Assembly (NCBI GenBank): GCA_964355975.1 | Contig: CAYHFW010000011.1 | Coordinates: forward strand, 1 to 64,000 | DNA length: 64,000 nucleotides | Direction of reading: 5' to 3' | DNA from: F1-60-MAGs104 sp964355975 | GTDB lineage: Bacteria; Planctomycetota; Phycisphaerae; Phycisphaerales; SM1A02 | In this document: positions 40,226 through 48,382 of the stretch, piece after piece | How positions within the stretch are numbered: position 1 is the stretch's first letter | Layout: each line of letters opens with the position of its first letter | Position numbers and translations under genes: made by a program | Notes under the pieces: model-generated | Database searches by the model: none | What the model was told of the DNA's origin: nothing | The model's input: only the letters and a program-made list of their open reading frames with translations

Positions 40226-43200
40226 GAAAAGCCCTCATACACTGCGACATGTGCTGCCTCAACATCAAATGGATGCGATTCGATTTGAGGAGTTCAACAA
40301 CGATGTCATCGCGCCACTCGCGTACCCGATAATCCACCCGCTTTCGGTTGAAGTTGCGCATTTTTCGTCGCGCATCGCACATCGCGAGGCCGCGCGCGCG
40401 AAAACGAAGCCCGTCGAGATTGGGTACCGATGGGGACCGATCCTCAGCACTGCGTGGTTTCGCGTGCGGGGAGCGGTTCCCAAGAATTTTCGTGGTCACC
40501 GCACGCTGCTTCGGTTTTCGAGCGGTACAGAGGCGTGCCTCTATAGAGATGGCATCCCGCATGCGGGGTTCGATCCATATCACGATTCGGCGCCCGTTCT
40601 TCCAGCTGATTGGCGAAGTTCGGCGCGCGCGCGCGGCGGCGAGAAGATCAACCTCTGGATCGAAGCTGCGTGCAATCTGCCGCTCGGTGCGACGACATTC
40701 TGGTGGGATCAACCCGAGGTGCGCGCGCGTTGGCGCGAGTCGAAACCTGGTCGACTCGAGTGCGCCGAGTTGGTCGCGATCGACGAAGAGGTCTGGCAGT
40801 TTTCGCAGCGCTTTGATTGGCTGCGACGAATGTTGTGGGATGGTCCTGCTGACTCTTCTCGAACCAATGACATCCATGACGGACTCGCGCAGATCGTGCG
40901 AGCGATTCCAGCGAGCGGCGCACTGCGCGAAATCATTCTGTCGCAGGGGCGCGCACTCGATGCGCTCTTGAAGGGCGCACCTCTCAACACGAAGGCACGC
41001 ACGACAAGATGTTTCGCAGTCGGACATGCACACATCGACACTGCATGGCTCTGGCGAATCGATGAGACGCGCCGCAAGTGCGTGCGGTCATTTGCGACGG
41101 CTCTGCGCAACATCGAGCGCTTTGCGCACTTCAAGTTTCTCTGCAGTCAGGCGCAGCAATATCAGTTCGTCAAAGAGGAGAGTCCAGAACTCTTCAAGCA
41201 GATCACCAGCGCCGTGAAAGCAGGTCGGTGGGAGCCCAACGGCGCGATGTGGATCGAACCCGATTGCACGGCGCCGAGCGGCGAGAGTTTCATCCGGCAG
41301 ATCGTGCATGGCACGCGCTGGTGGAGCGATCACTTTGGATCAGACGCGCCGCAGCGCTTCTTGTACTTGCCAGACACATTTGGATTTCCTGCGTGTCTAC
41401 CGCAGATCATCGTGAAGGCTGGTCTCGATACGTTCATCACAAACAAGATCATCTGGAACGACACGAACCGCTTTCCACACATCACATTCAACTGGCGCGG
41501 TCTCGATGGCACCGAGGTGTTGACGCATTTCACGCCGGGCCACAATTACAACAGTGACTTTGTGCCCAAAGACTTGGTGAGTGCGCAGACGAACATCGAG
41601 ACGCAAGATAAGGGTCGCACCCGTTCATACTTGCAACCATTTGGATGGGGCGATGGCGGCGGCGGCAGCGATGCGATGCAGATTGAGCGCACAAAGAATG
41701 CGCAGGCGTGCGAGGGGGTGCCAGCGACAACGCACGAAAAAGCAGGCGATTTCTGCACGGTTCTGCATGCCGAAGCCCACGATGCAGCGCGCCGTGGCGC
41801 AGCGATTCCCATCTGGGATGGCGAACTCTATCTCGAGGCGCACCGTGGCACCTACACATCGCAGCGTTGGATCAAGCAAGCGAACCGCACCGCTGAGAAG
41901 TTGTTGCGAGAGGTTGAGATGCTCGCAGTGCTTGCTCCACCCGCGCGCGCGCAACTGCGCGCACTACTCACTGAACTCGATGCGCTCTGGAAGCAGACTC
42001 TGTTGCATCAATTTCACGACATCTTGCCAGGGTCGAGCATCGCCGCTGTGTACGACGATGCGCGCAAGGCGATGGGCAGCGTGATCGCGCGACTCACAGC
42101 GATGCGTGATGAATCTCTCGCGCGCGCAGCAGCGGGGTTGCAATCGAAAGGCAAGCGTGTTGTGTTCAATCCAGCGAGCGTTGCACAGGATGGCGCTGCG
42201 GCGTGCACGTTGTCGGTGGTCGATGCGCATGCGCACGAGGATGCGCTGCGTGCGACAACGCGCGAACTATCCAACGGACACATCGTGGTGCGAATCGATT
42301 CACTCGGACGCATCCAAGAGATTGTGACAGCGGATGGTCGTCACCAACCTGCGCGCGGCCGCGCATTCAACGAGCTCGTGCTTTATGAAGATCGCCCTCG
42401 TCGGTGGGAGGCATGGGATACCGACAAGGAGTATCTCGAGAAGCCGACTGCTGTTGTGACGAAGTGCGAGATCACTGCGCGTGTGCGTGACGGGATTGCG
42501 CAGGTCACAGTCGAACGCAAACTCGGCGCCGCGAGTTCGATTCGACAGTCGTACGAACTTCGCCAAGAGAGTGATGTTGTGATTGTTCGCACGCGACTTG
42601 ATTGGCGCGAAGAGCGAACACTCTTGCGCGCGCTCTTTCCGACACGCCTTCGTGTGCGCACCGCGCGATTCGGAACGCAGTTCGGACATATCGACCGCGA
42701 CACGCATCGCAACACGAGTTGGCAGTGCGCGCAGTTCGAGGTTCCTGGTCACGACTGGATGCGCGTCACCGATGGGGCTCAGACGTTCGCGGTGATCGAC
42801 GATGGCATTTTCGGCAAGAGCGCGCTCGGCGGCGAACTGGGTTTGACACTCTGCAAGAGTTCGAACTTTCCTGATCCAACGGCCGACCGCGGGGTGCATG
42901 AGTTTGCGTATGGCATTCGGTGTCACGGCGCGCCTGGCGCGGGGGAATTCACTGCCAGCGATCGCCTCAGCAATCCCGTTATTGCTGTTTCGGCACCGCA
43001 AGGTAAACAGCGCGCCGTAACCCGAAAATTCGTCGAGGTTCTCAGTGATTCTGCAGCGGCCGAACCCCTCAAAAACATCGAAATCGCCGCCCTCAAGCCC
43101 GCAGACGACGGCTCTGGCGACGTGGTCTTGCGACTCGTCGAGCGCAGCGGCGCTCAGCAAAAATGCGTGCTGCAATGGTGCGCGAGCGACGACGCGACTC

Positions 43201-43331
43201 GGCGCGTCGCCCACGTCACCCGCTGCGACTTCTTCGAGACGCCACTGCGCGGCGAAACGATCGCCCTCTCAAGAGGACGCTCGCCACTCACGCTCAAACC
43301 GTTCGAGATTGTCTCGTTGCGAGTTCGCTGA
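40212..43331 (+). CDS. Alpha-mannosidase, glycoside hydrolase family 38
   Basis: A 1039-residue enzyme that removes alpha-linked mannose. An N-terminal galactose-binding-like domain (about residues 20-200) precedes the catalytic GH38 domain: FAVGHAHIDTAWLWR (zinc ligands His 272, Asp 276), GRWEPNGAMWIEPDCTAPSGESFIRQ, YLPDTFGFPACLP with the likely nucleophile Asp 388, and later LLHQFHDILPGSSI with the other ligand His. The long C-terminal beta-domain completes the family layout. No signal peptide, so cytoplasmic turnover of mannosides is likely. ATG 40212 lies six bases after TAGACA; ATG 40269 is an alternative. It converges with katA, with a gap of only four bases. Confidence 0.9.
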   Translation: MRTVKKSPHTLRHVLPQHQMDAIRFEEFNNDVIAPLAYPIIHPLSVEVAHFSSRIAHREAARAKTKPVEIGYRWGPILSTAWFRVRGAVPKNFRGHRTLLRFSSGTEACLYRDGIPHAGFDPYHDSAPVLPADWRSSARARGGEKINLWIEAACNLPLGATTFWWDQPEVRARWRESKPGRLECAELVAIDEEVWQFSQRFDWLRRMLWDGPADSSRTNDIHDGLAQIVRAIPASGALREIILSQGRALDALLKGAPLNTKARTTRCFAVGHAHIDTAWLWRIDETRRKCVRSFATALRNIERFAHFKFLCSQAQQYQFVKEESPELFKQITSAVKAGRWEPNGAMWIEPDCTAPSGESFIRQIVHGTRWWSDHFGSDAPQRFLYLPDTFGFPACLPQIIVKAGLDTFITNKIIWNDTNRFPHITFNWRGLDGTEVLTHFTPGHNYNSDFVPKDLVSAQTNIETQDKGRTRSYLQPFGWGDGGGGSDAMQIERTKNAQACEGVPATTHEKAGDFCTVLHAEAHDAARRGAAIPIWDGELYLEAHRGTYTSQRWIKQANRTAEKLLREVEMLAVLAPPARAQLRALLTELDALWKQTLLHQFHDILPGSSIAAVYDDARKAMGSVIARLTAMRDESLARAAAGLQSKGKRVVFNPASVAQDGAAACTLSVVDAHAHEDALRATTRELSNGHIVVRIDSLGRIQEIVTADGRHQPARGRAFNELVLYEDRPRRWEAWDTDKEYLEKPTAVVTKCEITARVRDGIAQVTVERKLGAASSIRQSYELRQESDVVIVRTRLDWREERTLLRALFPTRLRVRTARFGTQFGHIDRDTHRNTSWQCAQFEVPGHDWMRVTDGAQTFAVIDDGIFGKSALGGELGLTLCKSSNFPDPTADRGVHEFAYGIRCHGAPGAGEFTASDRLSNPVIAVSAPQGKQRAVTRKFVEVLSDSAAAEPLKNIEIAALKPADDGSGDVVLRLVERSGAQQKCVLQWCASDDATRRVAHVTRCDFFETPLRGETIALSRGRSPLTLKPFEIVSLRVR

Positions 43332-43335
43332 CCAC

Positions 43336-44838
43336 TTACGCCGAAACGCACTCCGCTGGTTTGTGACTTCGACTCGCGTCGATGCCCAAGTGCTTCGCGA
43401 CGCGCGATCCATAATTCTCGTCTGCTCTGAAAAAGTGGCAGAGTTGTCGCATTTGCACTTCCTGGCGCGCTTGCTTCAACGCACCTGCGATGCGCTTGGT
43501 GAGTCGATCGCGGTGCGCATCATCGAACATGCGAAAGAGATTGCCCGCTTGTGTGAAGTCGTCGTGATCGACCGCAGAGTCATATCGATCGACGATCGTC
43601 TCGCCCAACTTCCACGCTGGGTCTGCGAATGAAGCATCAGGCTTCGGAGCAGTAGCGATTGAGTTCGGCCAGTAGTTCGGCGCCGCACCATAGTTGCCAG
43701 CATCAGCCAGCGCACCATCGCGGATGTAATTCATCACCGGACACCGCGGCTTATTCACAGGAATCTGATGGCTGTTGACTCCGACCCGGTGCAACTGCGT
43801 GTCGGCGTACGACATCAACCGAGCTTGCAGCACCTTGTCAGGACTCGCGGCAATTCCTGGAACAAGCGCGCTCGGTTTGAACGCAGCCTGCTCGACATCG
43901 GCGAAATAATTTTCTGGATTGCGATTGAGTTCCATCACGCCGACTTCAATCAGCGGAAACTCTGCGTGCGGCCAGACCTTCGTGAGATCAAATGGATTCC
44001 AGCGGAATGCGCTCGCTTGCGCTTCGGTCATGACCTGCACACACACGCGCCACTGCGGAAACTCTCCCTTTGAAATCGCATTGAACAAATCGCGTTGATG
44101 ACTTTCGCGGTCTTCGCCAATGAGCTTGGTCGCTTCTTCATCGGTGAGGTTCTTGATGCCTTGCTTGGTCTTGAAGTGAAACTTGCACCAGACACGCTCT
44201 CCCGCAGCATTGATGAGAGAATAGGTGTGGCTGCCATAGCCATTCACATTGCGAAGGCTCGCAGGAATGCCGCGATCACTAAAGAGAATCGTCACCTGAT
44301 GCAAACTCTCAGGACACTGCGACCAGAAATCCCATTGCATGTCCATGTCGCGCATGTTGGTCTTCGGATGTCGCTTCTGCGTGTGAATGAAGTTCTGAAA
44401 CTTGTACGGATCGCGAATGAAAAACACTGGCGTGTTGTTGCCGACGAGATCCCAGTTGCCCTCTTCGGTATAGAACTTCACCGAGAACCCGCGCACATCG
44501 CGCTCGGCATCCGCCGCGCCGCGCTCTCCTGCAACGGTGCTGAAACGGGTGAAAAGATCAGTCTTCTTGCCAACCTTCGAAAAGACGCTTGCCCGCGTGT
44601 ACTTGGTGATGTCGCCAGTGACAGTGAATGTTCCGAATGCGCCTGATCCCTTCGCGTGCACGACGCGCTCTGGAATGCGCTCGCGATTGAAATGTTGCAT
44701 TTGCTCGAGCAGGGCAACATCTTGCATGAGCACCGGACCGCGCGGCCCCGCTGTGAGCGCGTGTTGCACGCCAATCGGCGCGCCGTTGGCAGTGGTGAGA
44801 ATGGGGCAGCCGCCAGCGTTTGTTGGTTTGTCTTGCAT
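43336..44838 (-). CDS. katA: Haem catalase, clade of monofunctional small-subunit catalases
   Basis: A 500-residue catalase that breaks down hydrogen peroxide. The N-terminus carries the canonical blocks: LTTANGAPIGVQHALTAGPRGPVLMQD, FNRERIPERVVHAKGSGAFG (catalytic His), FSTVAGERGAADAERDVRGFSVKFYTEEGNWDLVGNNTPVFFIRD (with the Asn of the active site) and NVNGYGSHTYSLIN; the proximal haem ligand Tyr lies in RLMSYADTQLHRVG. Size fits clade 3 small-subunit catalases. ATG 44838 was chosen over 46206 because the family starts there; TACACT lies six bases upstream, with no Shine-Dalgarno. Confidence 0.96.
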   Translation of the reverse strand: MQDKPTNAGGCPILTTANGAPIGVQHALTAGPRGPVLMQDVALLEQMQHFNRERIPERVVHAKGSGAFGTFTVTGDITKYTRASVFSKVGKKTDLFTRFSTVAGERGAADAERDVRGFSVKFYTEEGNWDLVGNNTPVFFIRDPYKFQNFIHTQKRHPKTNMRDMDMQWDFWSQCPESLHQVTILFSDRGIPASLRNVNGYGSHTYSLINAAGERVWCKFHFKTKQGIKNLTDEEATKLIGEDRESHQRDLFNAISKGEFPQWRVCVQVMTEAQASAFRWNPFDLTKVWPHAEFPLIEVGVMELNRNPENYFADVEQAAFKPSALVPGIAASPDKVLQARLMSYADTQLHRVGVNSHQIPVNKPRCPVMNYIRDGALADAGNYGAAPNYWPNSIATAPKPDASFADPAWKLGETIVDRYDSAVDHDDFTQAGNLFRMFDDAHRDRLTKRIAGALKQARQEVQMRQLCHFFRADENYGSRVAKHLGIDASRSHKPAECVSA

Positions 44839-44844
44839 CGCGCG

Positions 44845-44850
44845 AGTGTA
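44845..44850 (-). promoter_or_regulatory. -10 hexamer TACACT, leaderless arrangement
   Basis: TACACT lies six bases before the katA ATG at 44838, with no Shine-Dalgarno. Confidence 0.45.
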
Positions 44851-44910
44851 ACGATGCAAGTTGTGAATTCTGCATACAGCTTCGCTAGGATTGCCTTCAG
44901 AGGTCACACC

Positions 44911-46335
44911 ATGTTCTTTCGCCAAATCGTCGAACCAAATCTCGCTCAGTACGCCTATCTCATTGGATGCCAGAAGACCGGAGAAGCAATTCTCTTTGAT
45001 CCGCTGCGCGACATCGATCAGTACATCGAGATTGCAGCGCGCGAGAAATTGAAAATCGTCGCGGTTGCAGAGACACACATTCACGCCGACTTTCTGAGCG
45101 GCGCGCGCGAACTCGCTGAGCGGGTTGGTGCGCGCGTGTACGTGAGCGCAGAAGGGGGGGCGGACTGGCAATCGAAGTGGGTCGGTCCATACGACCATGT
45201 GTTGTTGCGTGATGGAACCGAGATCGTCCTGGGCGGAATTCTCATTCGCGCGGTGCACACGCCAGGCCACACACCTGAGCACATGTGCTATCTCGTCTTT
45301 GATCGCGGCTCGGGCAGCACGGTTCCGATTGGATTCATCAGCGGCGACTTCGTGTTTGCTGGTGACCTGGGCCGTCCAGATCTGCTCGAAACTGCAGCAG
45401 GCGTGCAAGGAATCGCAGCGCCGAGCGCGCAGGCACTCTTTGAGAGCGCACAACGATTTGCAAAGTTGCCTACGTATCTGCAAGTCTGGCCGGGCCACGG
45501 CGCAGGCAGTGCGTGCGGAAAATCGCTCGGCGCAATTCCGCAGACGACAGTGGGCTATGAACTCGCAGCAAGTCCAATCTTGCAACTGATCGACAGCGAA
45601 CGCGCATTCATCAAAGACATTCTTAGCGGACAGCCAGAGCCTCCGCTCTATTTCGCTCGAATGAAGGCCACAAATCGAGATGGCGTAGCGGTGCTGGGCG
45701 GGTTGCCCGCGCCACAATGCATTCAAGATGTTCGCGCCCACGCGGCGCAGTGGGAGAAGCCTGGCACAATCGTGCTCGACATGCGGCCGTGGACTGCATT
45801 TCGTGATGGCCACCTTCCTGGCGCGCTTCATGTACCGCATGGCAAGATGTTCGCGATGGTTGCAGGGTCGTACGTCAGCCCCGAAGAGAACATTGTGCTC
45901 GTGTGTGAACCGACGGAGACCGAGGGATTCGTCCGCGAACTCATCCGAATCGGTTACGACAAGATCATCGCAACCGTGCCGCCGAGCGCAATCGCAACGG
46001 CATCGAACTTGCAACGCAGTGCAGAGGTGTCGGCGCAAGAGGCGGCTGCACTCGTGCGGGGCGGAGTGTTTGTGCTTGATGTGCGCGGCGCAACCGAACA
46101 CGAAGCGGGATGCATCGAAGGATCGATGAACGCTGCCTACACCAGACTCACAACAAAACTCAATCAGCTGCCGCGCGACAAGAAGATCATGGTGCATTGC
46201 GCACACGGCGCAAGGTCAGCCGCAGCGACGGCGATGCTGCAACGACTCGGATTCGACGCAATCCACGTCGTGGGTGGATTCGAAGGTTGGAAGAAAGAAA
46301 AACTTCCGACGTCGATGCCTATGGCGTGCGCTTGA
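44911..46335 (+). CDS. Persulfide dioxygenase-like MBL-fold protein with two rhodanese domains
   Basis: A 474-residue protein. Residues about 1-250 form a metallo-beta-lactamase fold of the ETHE1/BaeB group: VAETHIHADFLSGARELAE (metal motif), HTPGHTPEHMCYLV, FAGDLGRPDL and QVWPGHGAGSACGKS. Residues about 265-355 form a first rhodanese domain with a Cys-loop in LVCEPTETEG; residues about 370-465 form a second with MVHCAHGARSAAAT, the active-site Cys loop. Such proteins oxidise glutathione persulfide and shuttle sulfane sulfur. ATG 44911 has AGAGG upstream. Its 3' end overlaps the convergent PGPGW gene by 17 bases. Confidence 0.88.
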   Translation: MFFRQIVEPNLAQYAYLIGCQKTGEAILFDPLRDIDQYIEIAAREKLKIVAVAETHIHADFLSGARELAERVGARVYVSAEGGADWQSKWVGPYDHVLLRDGTEIVLGGILIRAVHTPGHTPEHMCYLVFDRGSGSTVPIGFISGDFVFAGDLGRPDLLETAAGVQGIAAPSAQALFESAQRFAKLPTYLQVWPGHGAGSACGKSLGAIPQTTVGYELAASPILQLIDSERAFIKDILSGQPEPPLYFARMKATNRDGVAVLGGLPAPQCIQDVRAHAAQWEKPGTIVLDMRPWTAFRDGHLPGALHVPHGKMFAMVAGSYVSPEENIVLVCEPTETEGFVRELIRIGYDKIIATVPPSAIATASNLQRSAEVSAQEAAALVRGGVFVLDVRGATEHEAGCIEGSMNAAYTRLTTKLNQLPRDKKIMVHCAHGARSAAATAMLQRLGFDAIHVVGGFEGWKKEKLPTSMPMACA

Positions 46336-46567
46336 CCGCGTCGCGCGCTTTTTGTGCGGCAACCTTCGCCCACTCTTTGACTCGCTCGAGCCACCGCTTT
46401 GCCCAAGCGAACTCGAGTGCGAGAATGGCCAATCCCGCAGGAATCACGATGAATGCTGGCCCAGGCAGCACAAGCAGTGCAATCCCGATCAGCAGCACTG
46501 TGCCGCCAAGGATGAAAATTCCGATGCGCCGAAATGTTCGAGCTGGGCCGTTCATTGGTGTGCTCAC
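46319..46567 (-). CDS. Small two-helix membrane protein with PGPG motif
   Basis: An 82-residue inner-membrane protein. Residues about 12-55 contain two hydrophobic helices separated by LVLPGPAFIVIPAGLAIL, the PGPGW-type motif of a small family (TIGR02611-like), followed by the conserved EFAWAKRWLERVKEWAK and a basic amphipathic tail. The start is GTG 46567, six bases after TACTCT, with no Shine-Dalgarno. The function of the family is unknown. It overlaps the convergent rhodanese gene by 17 bases. Confidence 0.8.
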   Translation of the reverse strand: MSTPMNGPARTFRRIGIFILGGTVLLIGIALLVLPGPAFIVIPAGLAILALEFAWAKRWLERVKEWAKVAAQKARDAVKRTP

Positions 46568-46573
46568 GTTTGC

Positions 46574-46579
46574 AGAGTA
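46574..46579 (-). promoter_or_regulatory. -10 hexamer TACTCT, leaderless arrangement
   Basis: TACTCT lies six bases before GTG 46567, with no Shine-Dalgarno. Confidence 0.45.
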
Positions 46580-46604
46580 GACGGTGCGCAGCGATCGATG
46601 CGCA

Positions 46605-48311
46605 TCACTCGCCCGCCGAATCGGCGTCGATAAACGTATCGCGCACGCGCTCCACCGCATCGATGTTCTCGAGCAGAATCTTCGCGATTTCTGGGTCAAA
46701 GTGCTTCCCCGCCTCTTCGCGAAAGAGCGACTCAATCTTCGCGCGCGGCCATGGGTCTTTGTAACTGCGTCGCGATCCGAGTGCGTCGTAGACATCGGCC
46801 ACTGCGACGATGCGCGCAGCCAGCGGAATCTCCTCGCCGCGCAATTGCCGTGGATAGCCCGCCCCATCCCATCGCTCTTGGTGGCAGTGCACGATCGCCG
46901 CGGCCGTCTCATCTTCAGCCGAGCGCAATCCAGAAAAGAGCTGCACGCCGATCTCGCAGTGCCGTTGCATTGCCTGCCGCTCTGCATCGTCGAGCGTGCC
47001 AGGCTTCTTCAAAATCGCATCCGAAATTCCAACCTTGCCAAGATCATGGCACATCGCACCATATCGCAACTGGTCGAGCTGCCGCGCCTTGACATCGCTC
47101 GGAAGATTGTGCGCAGCCGCCCACGCCTCAAAGAGAATCGACGAGATTTCGGCGACCCGCTGCACGTGCTCTCCAGTTTCTTTTGGATCGCGAAGCGCCG
47201 CCATTTGCACCATTCGCATCAACAGCGCGCGCGCCGCTTGCGCTCGCTCGATCGCGACCGCAGCGAGTGCAGAGAAGTGCCGCAGAAGCCGCTCGTCGTC
47301 GCTGCCGAATCCATCAGCATCGCCTGCGTCAAAGAGCGCAAGCACTCCGAGCACGGTCTGGGTGCGAACGATCGGAAGCACCAAGAGCGAAGTCGGGTCG
47401 GTCGAAAGAAATCCTTCGGCCGCGATCGGAACGCCAGCGACCGATCGATCACGAAGACGAATGAGGTTGGTGTGATCGTCGCTCGAACCCCGGCCGACTC
47501 GAAGCGCGTGACTCGTGAGAGCAGTCGATCCAATGACAGTCGTTCGGTCGACAGCGGTGCGTTGAGTTCGCGCGCTCGCGGCGCGGGCGCTTCCATGTTC
47601 GTAGGTCGTGGCGACTCGAAGGTCTTCGCCTTCTTTCACGAAGACCGCTCCTGAAGATGCGCCTGAGAAGTGCGCGGCCTCATTCAGAATCGTGATGAGC
47701 AGAAGATCGAGATCTTGAATCTGCGCCAACTCACTTCCGGCGGCGGCCAGTGCTTCGACCTTCTTGCGCTGTGTGCCAAGATCAACAACGAGTTCTTGAT
47801 TGGCACGCTTGAGTCGGTCATTCGCCTCATCGAGCATTGCGTTGCGAATCAGAAGCTCGCGGTCCTTCTCTTCAAGTGCCCGCATTGCAGTCGTGCGCGC
47901 GACGAGTGCCTTCGAAGCCTGCGCATGATGATGCACACGCGCGATGAACTCACTCGCGGGCGGCAACTTCTCGATGTAGTCATTCGCCCCTCGTTCAAAC
48001 GCGAGCGCTTTCACGGTGGGATCGGTTGTCCCAGAGAGCACGACGACCGATGAGCCTTCAAGTGCAGGCGTCGCGCGATAGGTTGCAACAAGATCGAGCC
48101 CGTCGCCGTCGGGCATCTTGAGATCTTGCAGTATGACCGCTGGCTGCAGTTGGGTCGCGCGCTCGAGAGCTTCGGTTGCCAGCCTGCAACCATGAACACG
48201 AACGCGCGTGTCGGCCGCGAGCATCCTGCGAACCGCCTCGAAAATCATCGGTTGATCATCGACGACCAACACATCAAATGGCTGTTCGTTGAGTGCCGTT
48301 TGGGTGGTCAT
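46605..48311 (-). CDS. Response regulator with REC, GAF and HD-GYP domains
   Basis: A 568-residue signalling protein. Residues about 12-130 form a receiver domain: VLVVDDQPMIFEAV, LQDLKMPDGDG with the phosphorylated Asp, and YIEKLPP with the conserved Lys. A coiled-coil linker (about 140-190) leads to a GAF domain (about 195-365). Residues about 370-560 form the HD-GYP domain: AALRDPKETGEHVQRVAEIS, MCHDLGKVGISDAILKKPG (HD), HCEIGVQLFSG, HCHQERWDGAGYPRQLRGEEIPLAARIVAVADVYDAL (GYP motif). It should hydrolyse cyclic di-GMP in response to a histidine kinase that is not nearby. The ATG lies six bases after TACGCT. It is divergent from prfC. Confidence 0.93.
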   Translation of the reverse strand: MTTQTALNEQPFDVLVVDDQPMIFEAVRRMLAADTRVRVHGCRLATEALERATQLQPAVILQDLKMPDGDGLDLVATYRATPALEGSSVVVLSGTTDPTVKALAFERGANDYIEKLPPASEFIARVHHHAQASKALVARTTAMRALEEKDRELLIRNAMLDEANDRLKRANQELVVDLGTQRKKVEALAAAGSELAQIQDLDLLLITILNEAAHFSGASSGAVFVKEGEDLRVATTYEHGSARAASARTQRTAVDRTTVIGSTALTSHALRVGRGSSDDHTNLIRLRDRSVAGVPIAAEGFLSTDPTSLLVLPIVRTQTVLGVLALFDAGDADGFGSDDERLLRHFSALAAVAIERAQAARALLMRMVQMAALRDPKETGEHVQRVAEISSILFEAWAAAHNLPSDVKARQLDQLRYGAMCHDLGKVGISDAILKKPGTLDDAERQAMQRHCEIGVQLFSGLRSAEDETAAAIVHCHQERWDGAGYPRQLRGEEIPLAARIVAVADVYDALGSRRSYKDPWPRAKIESLFREEAGKHFDPEIAKILLENIDAVERVRDTFIDADSAGE

Positions 48312-48317
48312 TCGATC

Positions 48318-48323
48318 AGCGTA
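48318..48323 (-). promoter_or_regulatory. -10 hexamer TACGCT, leaderless arrangement
   Basis: TACGCT lies six bases before ATG 48311, with no Shine-Dalgarno. Confidence 0.45.
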
Positions 48324-48382
48324 ACCGAGCGCCTTTGCTTGCTCGTTTGCGATACAGTTCGATTCTCAAGTCGACTTCAACA

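Noticed and set aside
39756..41033. 425-residue start for the Cys-rich protein
   Set aside because: The N-terminal 280 residues are antisense to the mannosidase gene, and the signal peptide begins at 40187.
43336..46206. 956-residue minus-strand frame as one large protein including catalase
   Set aside because: Only the catalase part (from 44838) has family similarity; the rest is antisense to the MBL-rhodanese gene and spans the catalase promoter.
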